DNA from: Laburnicola sp. R22_1
Lineage: Eukaryota; Ascomycota; Dothideomycetes; Pleosporales; Didymosphaeriaceae
Length of the DNA stretch: 64,000 nt
Assembly: GCA_014281115.1 (NCBI GenBank)
Contig: JACONQ010000007.1
Location: forward strand, 1,612,001-1,676,000
Direction of reading: 5' to 3'
Made by a program: the position numbers and the translations under genes. Below the pieces are notes generated by a model, which saw only the letters and a program-made list of their open reading frames with translations, did no database searches and was not told the DNA's origin. The stretch's first letter is position 1, and every line of letters starts with the position of its first letter. Of this stretch, positions 11,069-22,787 are shown piece after piece.

Positions 11069-13332
11069 TTACCTGGAGTAGGGCTTGTTCATCAGCGCGA
11101 TCTCGCGTGCGATGGTGGCCCACTCCAGCTCGCGATGAAGAGGTTCGTTGCGTCGCTGACGCTGATATTCTTCCCACTTCAACAACTCGTAACTATGCAG
11201 GTCAGGATGACTGATTTGAGACGAAAAAGAGGGACCCTTACGTGAATCGAAGGTGAGGTTGGATAATAACATTAAGACGCCTTGCGCGGACAAAGCAGTA
11301 AGCTCGTGGGAAAGAGAGACCCAATTCGTCCATGACTTCGGCAATGCATATAGTTGCAGAACGAGAAACGCCGACACGGCAGTGCACGAGGGTAGCTCCC
11401 CCGTCTTGCTTTCCTGCTTCTGTAGAAGGTCAATGCAAGCTCTTAGTATAACGCAATGGTAGCACGTACTTATGAAGTCTAAACAACGATGGAACTCATC
11501 CCAAAGCGGATCGACCCCGTTATCCTGAACACGATCAACCATCATCAGGTTCTCCGTCGGCCAGTTGAGTTGCTGTTTCACATCTTCGGGCCAATTAATA
11601 CATTCTCCAACGCTGAGCACACGCGTGATTCCCAACTCGCGAAGCAGCTCCGGGTTATTTGCGTGTCCAAGATTGCCGAGATACATGTATGGAAGAATCC
11701 TGCTAGGCAGACTTCCATCAATGCGCGACCACCATTGAGGTTCTGAGATGTGGAAGACACTGTCTTTGAATCGGGGTGATTCCTGAAGTATGCGGGGTTG
11801 TATCTGAGTTAGAAGAGAGACATCGGTGGGGTAGGCAAAGAAGTTTCGTCCTTTCTCACGATGCAATTGGACCCAAGCATCATGTACAGGCAGACCCTCG
11901 GCATACATGAAATACGCCAAGCCAAGTAGCGATGTCTCGGTGTACCCGTCCGTGCAATGGATCAAGACCTTACGCGGTTTCGGAATATCGTCCAACTCAA
12001 TAGCCTCGTCGGTCTCGCTCAGCTTTCGCTTGAAACGTCGCACTTCAGACGGATTGGCCAGTTCGAATATCCATTTGCAAGTATCCATCAGGCCATCGAC
12101 CTCAGCATGGGACCAGGAAGGCGGCATGATGCTCCCGGACGATGGGAATTCCATGTGAAGAGGGCCCCTACGATCCTGCTTCTCCAATAAATTGCGTGAC
12201 TTGCGCAATATCATTGGATCTGGAACACGAGCAAGGTCGCTCGCTTCGATGAGCACGTCGAATACCTGATCGCAGCAAGATGGGTCCAACGTGGGATCTG
12301 GCGTGGGGCCCAGAAAGACATTATTGCTAATTTCCGTTGCTTTTGACATTGTGCACATTTCATACCTCTCCCAGTAAACTACCGAGCGGTTAGTGCTTTG
12401 AAAGCGAGAGGCAAAAGATATGCTCACAGAAGTCGAGAACGTTACCCGTCATAGCACCTTTCGAATCTATGGCGACAAGATGAGGATACTGTTCTTGCAC
12501 AAGACTAAAGGGGTCTGGAATCGTAAGCATTTCCCTACCTATGCCATGTATCGCCTTGATGCTCACCTGACAACATGAACGTGTTGAACGAACACCGTGG
12601 GAAGCCGTGCCTCGCTTCGTACAGCCTTTGCGCCTTGGAGATTCGCTTCGCGAGTGCGATGGTGTCACTGGGGTTGGTTCTGTTGTCACCATATACGATA
12701 ATGTCCGAGACCATAGCTAACTTGCAAGCTTGAATTTGAAAGTTCCGGACAGAGAAACCATCTTTAGGATCGCAGTCAAGAAAATTTGGGTCCCCAGCAT
12801 TGGGTGGCGGCAGAATCTCTTCCGGTGCAATGGCGCCCTTGAGTTTGGAAACAGCTAGATTCCCGCCTGTCTTTATAAGCGTGATGCTTCGGATGCATCT
12901 CGGTACCTTTCGGACACTCTTCCGACGATTGGTGAAGAAGGCCAGCTGAACCTGATTATCTGCGTGCAGACCGTGCAACCACGGGAAAACTTGGTCGGGA
13001 TTGGGTAGTGGCTGGGTTGCAGCATGATCCAGAGCCTCTGCTAGTCTTTCTCCACTGATGGTAAACAGTGGAGGATCCACTGAATATTCGCAGCCGTACT
13101 TGGTGGGCGGGAATGTGATGGATGAGGTCTCGATTACACTGTCCTCTGATGGTGGCGATGCAGGTGGAGTGTCCAGGCGGCGAGATGGTACAGGGCCTGG
13201 CGGGCACACGGGAAGGTGCTTATTCGGTATGGCAGCGGGGATCCCACGGGAAGATGTGTTGAGCGTCAGATGCGGTGGGGGCGTAGAGGAGCCACCCGGC
13301 ATGGAGGGTGCCCTCTCGACAACGGTTGCCAT
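11069..13332 (-). CDS. PPS1: Pps1-type dual-specificity protein phosphatase
   Basis: Dual-specificity phosphatase related to fission-yeast Pps1, a cell-cycle (S-phase) regulator. Five exons on the minus strand: 13332-12567, 12514-12428, 12378-11470, 11419-11242 and 11192-11069, with in-phase GT-AG introns, giving 687 aa. There are two phosphatase-like regions. The first has HCTDGYTETS, which lacks the Arg of the HC-x5-R signature and is probably non-catalytic. The second, near the C-terminus, has the complete signature HCRVGVSRSA and follows a good DSP core (RILPYMYLGNLGHANN, LLRELGITRVLSVGE). The N-terminal 130 residues are Pro/Ser-rich. The stop codon overlaps a CAGGTAACC sequence that could act as a splice donor, so a further 3' exon cannot be excluded. 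Confidence 0.87.
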
Positions 13333-15160
13333 GGTTGCAAACGGAGCCTGTCACGTCGAAGTGTAGTTGAAGGCACGCAACGTGAAGGGATCCGATTCGC
13401 CGAGGCAGGACGGGCAACAGGTGGGAAGATGGAGCCTAAGATGGAAGCAATGCGCTAGGATGCAGAGTAGCCGTCCAAAACCAAGGCAAGTCCAATGGTG
13501 AATAGCTAGCGGCGACTGTGCACAGAAGGACGGATGGACATGCCACGGAGGGATAGGTGTCCAATGCGGGGTGAGGGTGAAGGAGTCACGGAAGCGGGGG
13601 CGTCAGTGACCACGGCGTGCTGCTGTGAGAGCAATTGATGAGCATACGAGTCCAAATGGAGGCAACCGAGAAGACAGCGTACCAGGTCAGTGTCGATATC
13701 GGCATGGGGCGATTGGGTGGGCGGATGCTGGGTTAATCAGCGCACGCGAGCGCAGGAAGGAACAGCCCGGGCGACGGCCCTGGTGGCAGCCGCGGAATCA
13801 AAGGGCGGCGAGGAGGGCGCACACGGCGAGCATTGTGTCAGTTGGAGCAGGGTGAAGTGAGAGATGAATTGCGACGGGAAGGGAGGAGAGGAGAAAGGGA
13901 TCGGGGGTGGTGGTGATGCAGACGGAGGATGGTGTGGATGGTGTTCTTGGGACACCCCCGCCTGTCCCTAGCCATCCGTCGCGCCCTAGCTCGATTGAAC
14001 AAGGCGCCGTTCGAGCAGGGCGTCCGGTTCGAGCAGCATGCAGGCCGCCTGCACCATGTGCCGATAGCGTGGTGCGGTTGGACCAGAGGTGCGCCCACGG
14101 CGCAAACGTAAGGCCTGTGGTGCAGCGAGTACTAAGGGCTGGAGCAGATGGCGACATGCTGTCTGTCCTGCACGCTGCACGCTGCACGCTTCACGCTCCA
14201 CGCTCCACGCTCCACGCTTCTCCCTCACCCTCGAGTCCTCGACGCTTATCTTATCGATAGTAGATGGCGCAGAAGCGAGGCGAGTGGGGCGGGTGGGCTT
14301 CTACCCCGCGAAACCACACAAGCAAGAGGGATCACATGATCCGCCCTCGTCGAGGGCCCGTTTCCAGCACCGCCGTCTAGCCCAAGGCCCTCAAGCTCTC
14401 CCAACCAAGCCCTGTGCAGCATACGTGGTCTCGGTCTGTCGCCGGCGATGCGCATCCAGCCAGCACCACCACCAGTGTTGCCCGCCGAGAGAGAAGGCTG
14501 CAGCACTCCACTCCACGCACGCCGAGCAGCCCCAGCGCAGCCGATTCGCCACCCACCAGAGCAGAGCCAGCGCGATCCACAACGCCCCGCCATCCCCGAC
14601 GTTGGCGTCGCCCTCAAAAGCCCCCTTCGCACCACTTGCTTGTATGTATGCACGCCTAGAAGGTTCTCGGGACTACCAAATGATCAATGTCCGTGATTTT
14701 GCAGCGTGGCTTTGTCTTGACCGTGCGGGGAAACCACCACAGCCTGCATGGCAAGCTCACCATCTCTAATTCCATCTCTTTCCAGTCAGCCCAGTTTACT
14801 GTGCGCCGTCTTCGTGCCGTCTCTTCGTAGAAGCATACAAGAGTAAGAAGGTGCTTTTTCTGCAGCGGCTTGATCTGCATCGTCAGTTTGGCAACAATTC
14901 GAGCTTGATTCTGTACAGAACATTGAGAAAAGGCGCAGATACAGAGCCTTGGTGGGCATGCGCATCGCCCTTGCTATCCTGTCGTAAGCTGCTATCGTAC
15001 AGTCTCGCCCTTTACAGCGAAGCCATCATCTCTGGGGCCAAATGATTCCGTCGCCGCCCAAAACTCCTGACACCACATGATCTCGTTGAAAGCGACATGT
15101 CCGGGTCCCTCGTTTGCAACCCTTCGACTAGTCCATGGCCCGGAGCAGCCATCCGAGCGT
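13333..15160. other. Intergenic region with minisatellite
   Basis: About 1.8 kb between the Pps1 start and the 3' end of the polymerase delta subunit gene. It has long overlapping frames on both strands (for example 14089-14769 plus), but composition is Arg/Ala/His-rich and low-complexity on every frame, so they look like artefacts of high GC. It contains a 7-bp tandem repeat at 14166-14214. No gene is supported. Confidence 0.45.
14166..14214. repeat. 7-bp tandem repeat (CTGCACG / CTCCACG)
   Basis: Seven consecutive 7-mers: three CTGCACG, one CTTCACG, three CTCCACG. The stepwise drift between unit types suggests local slippage followed by homogenisation within blocks. Confidence 0.85.
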
Positions 15161-15805
15161 TTACACATCAATCTCAGCGCGTGAGTTGAGGATCTCATCC
15201 ATGACTGATCGTTGCACTGAGACTTTGTCCTTCCCTTCCTGTTCTTTCAGTAGCACCGCAAGAACTTCGATCGGCGGCTCAAGACCAAGGCTATGTGCTC
15301 GTTTCCAGCGTTTGAGTCTAGCAATACCGGTACAAGGCTGAGAGAAAGCCGATTAGCATTCGCCTGCCCTCGTGTGCAGATATGAACTTACTCCGAACTG
15401 GCCAGTCATGTCAAATTTCCTCAAGATCTTCTCCTCCAGACTCAGATCTTCCTGGTGATACCGCGGCGCCAGACCCGTATTTTGTTTCTTCCAATATGCT
15501 TGCAGTTGCTTCGGCTTGACTTGTCGTGCTTCTAGCTCCTCTGGCGTGCTCTGAGTCTCTTGCTGCACCAGCTGGGTTTGCTCGATGATTGCTGCCTCGG
15601 CCGTCGTAGATTCACCCTCGTCTTTGACTTTGATGTTGGCAACGAAGGCATCCTCGTCGTTCTTCGCGCTTTCGGTGAGCAGGTTCTTCTTCGCATTCAC
15701 AGCGCGAGCGCCAGGCTTCGTGACCTTGTTGGATGCGCCGTGAAAAGCGAGGGTCGACTGGTTCGATTTGGCAGTCGCGCCAGTGCTGCGGCGTTTAGGA
15801 GGCAT
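15161..15805 (-). CDS. DNA polymerase delta subunit 4
   Basis: Smallest accessory subunit of replicative DNA polymerase delta (POLD4 / fission-yeast Cdm1 family), nuclear. Two exons on the minus strand: 15805-15392 and 15337-15161. The intron has GTAAGT and TCTCAG ends, and the protein is 196 aa. The N-terminus MPPKRRSTGA... followed by QSTLAFHG resembles a PIP-box (QxxLxxF-like) for PCNA binding. The conserved C-terminal domain spans the intron: LRKFDMTGQFGP-CTGIARLKRWKRA then LGLEPPIEVL, which is the family signature. The middle is acidic and Gln-rich. It is divergent from DcpS, with 517 bp between starts. Confidence 0.9.
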
Positions 15806-16322
15806 TGTAGAGTATTCTTGAAGTGATATGAAGGTTAATTGTGTGGCGGTGAGTTGGGGTTGCGATTCGGGGTGCGGCGAGGAGGGGTGATCTCATTTGG
15901 CAATCGCAACGCTAGGGTCTTGGCAGTACCCCAATCGCGCCAGTCGTTGGCAAGGGAACGCGTTGGCATTCACGTCAGCATGTGACTTTACATGTTCACG
16001 CGCTTGGCTCGTAATATGTATTCATCTGAATCTGGCCTAGTTGTGCGTGCGCATAAGCAAAATAACTTGTAACTCCATCTCCGTGTGAGTGCTGCACCAG
16101 CTCTCTTGAGTTTTTCCTCGTTTTCACGTCTTAGCGGGGTACGATTCAACCTTGAACGCACTGTTCGTATGCATATGCTTCAGTAGATGCATGCACCGTC
16201 CTAGGCATTCACTGTTAACTCGATTTTCCTTTTTATCAACTCTACCATCCCCAATCGAAAGAACAATTCACTTTCTCAACCCCCTCCTAACACGCCTAGC
16301 AACCCAACTCCCCCATCCCAAT
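15806..16322. promoter_or_regulatory. Shared divergent promoter, POLD4 / DcpS
   Basis: 517 bp between two divergent start codons. The frame of DcpS remains open upstream to about 16152, but that stretch is pyrimidine-rich and reads as a 5' UTR. No specific operator was recognised. Confidence 0.5.
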
Positions 16323-17410
16323 ATGGCATCCACCACACCTCCCGAAATAGCCGCCCACGCCGAATCCCTGATCCCCCAATTCCAACTCACCCGCCTCCTC
16401 AACCAAGACCAAGCCGGCCGCCGCATCGCCCTTCTCGGCCACATCTCCTCGCAACCCGCGCTCCTCCTCGCCGAACGCGCCGCCTTCGCCACCGACCACG
16501 CCCACCTCTCCACCTTCCCCACCTCCCTCACCAACATCAAAAACCTCGGCGCAAACGACATCTACGCGTGGTTCCTCGCCAACTCCAATCCCCCCCCCTC
16601 CTCGACCGATGGCGCCAACAACATCCCCCCAGACTTCAAGCTCAACCTCATCTACCCCTGCACAGACAAACACGTAAAAAAATACAGCACCCAAGGCCTC
16701 CGCATCGTGCACGAAACGCCCGAGATATACACCCTCTACGTCCGTCCCTGGATCCAGCGACAGCGCGAAAAGGGAACGCTCAACTGGGTGTTCAACATCA
16801 TCGAAGGGCGTACCGAACAGGAGGACGTCATCTACCGCGAGACGGGCCAAGCCGGGTTTCTCCTCCTCCCCGATCTAAATTGGGACCGCAAGACGATGAC
16901 GAGTTTGCATTTGCTGGGGCTGGTGGAACGGCGCGATATATGGAGTGTGAGGGATTTGAAGAAGGCGGATGGGGCCTGGTTGAGGCATATGGCGGGGAAA
17001 TTGGTGGATGCGGTAGTGCGGTTGTATCCGGGCGTTGAGGGCGATCAGTTGAAGTTGTATGTGCATTGTAAGTTTTTTTTTTTGGTTTTTTTTTGGGGCT
17101 CCTGCTCCTTTCACGTGTTGGCCGCCTTCCTCGGATTTGCAGAGGCTGATCGAAGATAGATCAACCGACGTATCACCACTTCCACATCCACATTGTTCAC
17201 GTCATGCTCGAAGCTGGTGCTACGCAATCCGTCGGCAAAGCAATGGGTCTCGAAAACATCATCTCTACGCTAGAGACGCTGTCCGGCGACTCCACCGCAG
17301 GCATGCAAGACTTGGCTCTCACGTACCATCTCGGCGAGGCAAGTGAGCTATGGGAAAAGGTGTTTAGCGTGCTCAAGGAGGGGAAGATGCCAGATGTGGC
17401 AGGGTTTTGA
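16323..17410 (+). CDS. dcpS: Scavenger mRNA decapping enzyme DcpS
   Basis: HIT-family pyrophosphatase that hydrolyses m7GpppN cap remnants after 3'-to-5' mRNA decay. Two exons: 16323-17067 and 17160-17410, giving 331 aa, the normal DcpS size. The 92-nt intron is T-rich at its start. The histidine triad HFHIHIV (His255, His257, His259) lies just after the splice, preceded by YQPTYH. Upstream is the N-terminal swapped domain with DIYAWFL, YPCTDKHVKKY and the DLNWDRKTM motif that contacts the cap. The start at MASTTPP was chosen because the in-frame extension upstream is not conserved-looking. Its 3' end faces the GPCR gene, with 284 bp between stop codons. Confidence 0.92.
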
Positions 17411-17694
17411 ATATGGTTGCGGTTGATCTTAGAGTTGATCTTGAGGTTGATCTTAGGATGGTATGCACATGCGCCTACCATGGGCAGAAGGAATGGAAGG
17501 GCCAGTATTTCAGACTTTGGAAGCGGCGAGGTAAAGAAGGAAGTCAAGGCGGCAGACAAAAACCTAGACATTAGATGGAGGCTGGCCAGCTCTCTAAATG
17601 CATGCAATACCAAACGCAAACAAGACCCACAGCGCCAAACATCAAATATTCAAACAGCATCCCCAATGCACCACAGCCATTACCACCCCGCAAC

Positions 17695-20537
17695 TCATTT
17701 CTCCCCCAGTTGTACCCCATCACTACTCTCACTCCCCTCCCCCACATCCCGACAACTCCCCAAAGTAACACTATCCCCCCTCCGCCTTTCCCCAACCGTG
17801 ACCCCTCCATCCTCTCCACCCAACTGCCTCATCTCCTCCCCCGGACTCTCAATAGTCTCCAAGTCCGAAAAGTCCGTACCCCTCCTCCTCGCCTTAACAA
17901 CCTCACCCCCCGTCTCCATCGCCACCATACGATCCTCCTTCTCCCACTCCAACCGCATCCTCGCAATTCCCGCCTGCATCTTAGCGTGATCAGAGCTCGA
18001 CCCACTCGTCCTGACATTCCTCCCAACCCTCATGACGCTATCCTTCCACCCATTCGCCTGCAAGTGCGGCGTATCCGGATTCGCTTCCACACTGAAGCGG
18101 TGCATAGTCTCACCAGGCTTTTTTCGCCCCCCACCCGGCGCGCCACTAGCTTGCGAGGAAAACGTGTGCCACCACATGAAGGAGCCCCAGAAGCGGTCGT
18201 TAGAGGAAAGAATATGGCGCCAGGGATGTTCCCGAAGCGCGAAAATGAGACAGTCGATGGCGCCCATAAGATTGATGCAGACTACGTCGATCATCGTGAG
18301 CCAGTAAAGCGGATGTGCTGCGAAGGCATCCTGGTACATCATGCAGTAGTTGATGAAGGGAAAGAGCCAGATGAGGACGTAGACTAGCGGATAAATGAAC
18401 ATGAGGCGTAGTTTCCTGTGGATACGCATCCTCTGTTTGGCGAACTGGCGTTGGGCGGATGCAGAAGGGTAGTTTGATAGCGGTGAAGCGTTACCGTCTG
18501 AGCCTGCACGACTCGGAGTCTGGGCGTTATCCTTGTCTATGTTGGCTGTACCGCAGGTTTGGATGGTCGCGACCGGCGACAAAGTATTCTGGTCCAAATT
18601 GTGTGAGTTGTTTGGAACCGATTGGGTGCGACCTGGGTCATTTGCGAAGTGGGCGTTCGAGCCTACGGAGGCTACAGCGGATGCTCTGCGCGACGCACCG
18701 ATCATGGGTACCACCGAGGAGCCTCTGCGATTGTGGTTGACTTGATAATCTATCATTTCGGGAATCGATCCGGTACCCACGTCGAAACTTCCTGTGGACT
18801 TGGTGCTCTGCACGGTATTCGACAGTGCGCGGAATTGGAAGCCAACATGAACGTATATGGCAATCGCAAGTCCGAGGATAATCATAGCGATCAGGTAATG
18901 AGGAATCCATTGCAGCGCCAAACAGTACCAGAAGGGTCGCAAAGGAAGCGAGCAAAACGGTCCTTGGGCCATGTAACCCCATCGCGGGTTTACGAAGGCT
19001 AGCCCCGCCATGCCGCTGGGTATAATGAACCCACCGGCGTAGACATGGTGTTGGTATGGATGTAAGCCGTCTGAAAGAACTTGATTCGAAGGTCGAAACA
19101 CCTGGAGAGCGCTGTGTACCGCGATGACAAGCACAGCATAGTCTACAAAATACGTGTGTTAGTCTCTGGCGTTCAAGCAAGGGATGGGGGAACTGACCGC
19201 TAGTCTCAGTGCCATATTGCAAAAGAAAACCGCTAGCCTGGCAAAACGCGCTTTCTGTTTTAATACTGCCGCGAGCAATTGATACGACAGCCGGCAGAAA
19301 CAACCACGTCGCCTACATCAGATCTCCGAATATCAGCATCATGATCAATCTATTCACGGCCGTACTGTTAGCGCGACAGTGCCACTTGTTGCCTTAGGTC
19401 TTGTTACCGCAAGGTGCTCGACATGTGTTTAATTTTGCTTTTTAAGCTAAACAGTTTAATTTTAAACTAGATAAAGTAGTGCTAAACACCCCTCTTATAA
19501 TTAACCTATAAATAAATAATATTATAGACCTAGCAACTATCTCTACAAGTAGTAATACTTGTAAAGCGCTTTAATATACACTATATACTCTAGGCAGAAA
19601 CTATTACCCTTTTTAATATGCTTAATAAAGGATTATATCCTTTTTAGCTCCCTCTTAATAAACGCAGCGTCCTTTTTAGTTTCTATATATATTAGCAATT
19701 GTATAAGATTAAGTTAATAAGCGTACTCTTAGGTAAGTTATAGCACCTTGCTACAACCTTTTTAAGGACTCTAATATTATCTATCTTTCTATTATTACTC
19801 TCCTTCTTCTTCTCCTCCTCCTTCTCTTTAAATAACTATATATAAGCATAGTAGCACTTACTGTTACTAGTAGTAAGCGTTACTAGTAAATAGTTAGAAT
19901 AGTGTAGATAGGGCATTAATTTTAGATCTATCTATATTATATGTAAGCGTTAATAAGTATAGCAAAGTTAAGGTTAAACTTACTATAATAAACTAGATAG
20001 GTTGTTATCTAAATAGTAGTTGTAGATAAGCGAATGCAGCTGTTAGAGACATATTAGCGTGCCTTTTAATATTGCTACAGCTCCCCTTACTAGCAAAGTA
20101 TAATAGTTATATGTGATAGAAGTATAGTTGTGGTATGTATATGCGTATCTAGTTAAACTTTAGTTCGGCTCCTTGTGAGTCACTATCGCCCAAAAAAAAA
20201 TTCGGCCCCTTCTACCGACAAAATTGTGTCGGTTGCAACAATTGTTGCCTCAGACGTACCTATGACGGAAGCGCTTTTCCATCCGACAGAACCAATAGGA
20301 TACAATGAATGAGGATGTTATGCTGATGGCAGCGCAGGCCGCCGCCGCAACCATCACATTGTAGGTCCTCTGGTGATCGTACCATTTGGTGGAAGCTGAG
20401 CCGTGATAGAAAGAAATATCCGATATAGGCTGGGAGGTAACTTGCGGGAAGAACATACTAGGTACAAGAAAGGCCAGGACATGGTAGCAGGGAAAAGCAA
20501 ACCTGTACGACGAGTGGCCGTTCCGATAGCCTAGCAT
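17695..20537 (-). pseudogene. Git3/Gpr1-like glucose-sensing GPCR, disrupted
   Basis: Seven-transmembrane receptor of the fungal Git3/Gpr1 (carbon-sensing) class, acting at the plasma membrane upstream of Galpha/cAMP. Minus-strand exons: 20537-20260, 19349-19198 and 19142-17695. Exon 1 carries the first membrane helix and the typical YWFCRMEKRFRHR. Exon 2 continues LIMMLIFGDLM and then meets an in-frame TAG (19315-19313) before ATWLFLPAVVSIARG. Exon 3 carries the remaining helices, a long loop, the Git3-C part (RMRIHRKLRLMFIYPLVYVLIWLFPFIN) and an acidic tail. Intron 1 is 910 nt because of an 847-bp AT-rich insertion. The first ATG could be 20537 or 20456. The TAG should truncate the receptor after helix 1-2, so I call it a pseudogene unless there is sequence error or readthrough. 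Confidence 0.8.
19395..20241. mobile_element. 847-bp AT-rich insertion in GPCR intron 1
   Basis: The insert is AT-rich with no coding capacity left. TTGTTGCCT occurs at 19386-19394 and again at 20242-20250 (12 nt if one T/C mismatch is allowed), a 9-bp target duplication. Removing the insert and one repeat copy leaves a 54-nt intron with GTACGT donor, CTAAC branch site and TAG acceptor. Clear terminal inverted repeats were not found. A 9-bp duplication is typical of Mutator-like elements, but that assignment is only a suggestion. The pyrimidine tract near 19800-19826 and the AT content fit a RIP-degraded element. Confidence 0.7.
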
Positions 20538-21195
20538 TCTAATCTGCTACGGTCATGGAATAAATGGACTTGTGCGAGTTCTTGGACCATACGGGCAATC
20601 TAGGGAATAAATATTATATGTACTGGCTGCTCGTCGCGTGGGGGCTGGTGTTGTCTCTACATCAGTCGATGCTGCGGAGGTCATACGTGTCTTCGATGGA
20701 CCTTATCGCTATGCTGATTTCTCGGGGTTAGCATCTGATGTTCCACTTGGTTATTGTGTGTAGAGGCTGAAAACAGGCCAGACACAAAGCCCGAGGGATA
20801 CCAACCACGTGCCCAGACAGTCGGTAGCGACACCACGCAAGACACAGTGCCGCGAAATATTGTCACACGGTCGAAGAGAACGCCTTCAGATGACCACGCC
20901 CCTAGATAGAACAACTCATATGCGCGGTGAATAGTCGTTGGACTCCACAGAGGTTGCTATTGGTATTATTTTGATGTGCTGGTATTCCCACTCTTGCTTG
21001 GTCATGTTCCCAATATGATGTGGCATACGCAAGCCGATGATTTACCGAGAACCTATCCACGGCACGAGACAGGATTGCCGCATTGCCGCGCGGTGGACAG
21101 ATGCGTCAGCGAGATGTAGCCGCTTCCGATGCTGTCTCCCCTACTTCTCTCCAAGACTTATTGGAAGAGCGCTTAGCTAGACGCAGCCTACGTAC
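20538..21195. other. Intergenic region
   Basis: Spacer of about 660 bp upstream of the GPCR and downstream of the UCH gene. It probably contains the GPCR promoter. No supported gene or repeat was seen. Confidence 0.5.
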
Positions 21196-22055
21196 TCAGT
21201 CGAACGATTCAGCGAGCACGATCAGCGAGAAGCGCAAGTCGCCTCCGCCAGCTGCTGCTTCGCGCTTGAGAAAGGTCCGGACGCCGAGATCGAGAGCCTT
21301 GTCGCTAAGTACATCTTCATCCGCAGCGAGCTGCCCACGGTCCAGAGGTCCTTTGCGTCCACCATCCATCTCCCATAGATGGTTGTTCTGTGACTTTACG
21401 AAGCAGACATAGTGCAGGTCCACGTCATCCTCGGCGGCTGGTGCGGCCGTGTCGCCTCTCGTAGCCGCGCTATGGTGTGCGGTTTCAAGCGCATCAGACT
21501 CGTATAGCAGGTCCGCTCGCTGGACAGGCTTGAGGGGTATGGCGTCGCGGAGTAACTTGTCTAGACTCGAGTCGGGAGCTGTAGTACGGATCAGTGTCTG
21601 GCCAAGGGACCGATTTAAGCGGCAATACTAACCGATCTTTGAGCGTGTCGCGCCGTTAGACACTGCGTGGAGCAGACCCATCATGCCGCAAGCGTTGCGG
21701 ATGGTCTGTTTGTACCAGATGACCTCTTCGTCGGGACCACTGCCCTGATACTCTGGGCGGTCTTTGTCTTCCTCGGCGCGGAATTTCTCGAAGGTTGCGT
21801 TGACGGGGAAGATGAGCAGCAGAGCATACGCGGGCCGTGGGACAAAGGCGAGCAGTTCGGGCTCGTCGATACTGAAGACATCGTGGAATGCGAGCTTCTT
21901 GGACAGACCCAGCTTGTGCACCAGTGCGGTCATCACCTCGGGGTTGTTCTCTGGTGCGTTGTCAGCCACAGCCGCTGTACGCGCGCAAGTGACGCACCAA
22001 GGGGAATGAAGCTCTTCCGAGTGCGGGGGACGTCGTAAGCCTCATCCGCTGCCAT
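21196..22055 (-). CDS. Ubiquitin carboxyl-terminal hydrolase (UCH, peptidase C12)
   Basis: Cysteine protease that releases small adducts from the ubiquitin (or NEDD8) C-terminus; UCHL3/Yuh1 type. Three exons on the minus strand: 22055-21998, 21950-21633 and 21578-21196, with in-phase GT-AG introns, giving 252 aa. The catalytic Cys107 lies in QTIRNACGMMGLLHA, where the usual Gly before NACG is Arg. His181 is in DLHYVCFV and Asp197 in LWEMDGGRKGP. The oxyanion Gln is in the KQTIRNAC stretch. The tiny first exon encodes MAADEAYDVPRTRKSFIPL. The whole catalytic core is intact. It is divergent from ARC1. Confidence 0.92.
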
Positions 22056-22787
22056 GTTGGCGAACTGAGGTGGTGGTGGGATGGAGTGGGCGGTTGAGCT
22101 TTCTTCTTATACGCGACGCGGGGTATGTGTTGCACCTGGACGTGCATCACCCAAGCTAGCCATGTAGGCAGCAAACAGGCGGAGTTACAGACAGCTTGGA
22201 TACTGTCCCTGTAGGCCCGTCTACTTTTCTATGCAGTCGTCTTGGGAAGGGCAGAAGCTACGTTAGCCGGGGCAGTCATGGCGACGGGAGTGACGGCGGG
22301 AGCCATGGAGGGATGCAGCATCGAGCGCGGCAGCTTCAGAGACAAGACAGATGGCAGCGTCGCTATAGATTGGATTGCGCTTCAAGGTGAACAGTACAGT
22401 GTCGAGCTCCGATATGGACGCGAAACAGTGCAAGAGATGTGATGGGACGCGAATGAATGAATGAATGGCCTGTGCGGCGAGGCCTGGCGGCGGGCGCGTT
22501 GCCCTGCACCGTTGCCCCTCGGTAGTGAATTTCAGGGCTGCCCAGGTGCATATTGAGTCACGGTGGCCATGCACATCCATATCCACAATCCCTCCGCTGC
22601 CCTGCCTGCGCTCCGCAGAACCTCTCTCCAATTCCACCGTCTCAGGCTGCCACGGCCTGCTCCATCCACCTTCGCCTCTGCCACACGCGCCCGGAGCACA
22701 GCCTTTGCGCCAAACAGCTCTCTGCCCAGTTTCTTTACCCCGCTACGGCCGCTGTTGATCGACTTCTTTCGACCTTCGCTGCCCACC
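22056..22787. promoter_or_regulatory. Shared divergent region, UCH / ARC1
   Basis: 732 bp between the UCH and ARC1 start codons. The ARC1 frame is open through an upstream ATG at 22569 (MHIHIHN...), so part of this may be coding in a longer isoform. A short (GAAT)n-like tract occurs near 22451. Confidence 0.5.

Noticed and set aside
14089..14769. 226-codon open frame on the plus strand
   Set aside because: Arg/Ala/His-rich low complexity, passes through the 7-bp tandem repeat, no recognisable domain, competing frames on both strands.
21083..21412. 109-codon frame on the plus strand
   Set aside because: Antisense shadow of the UCH third exon.
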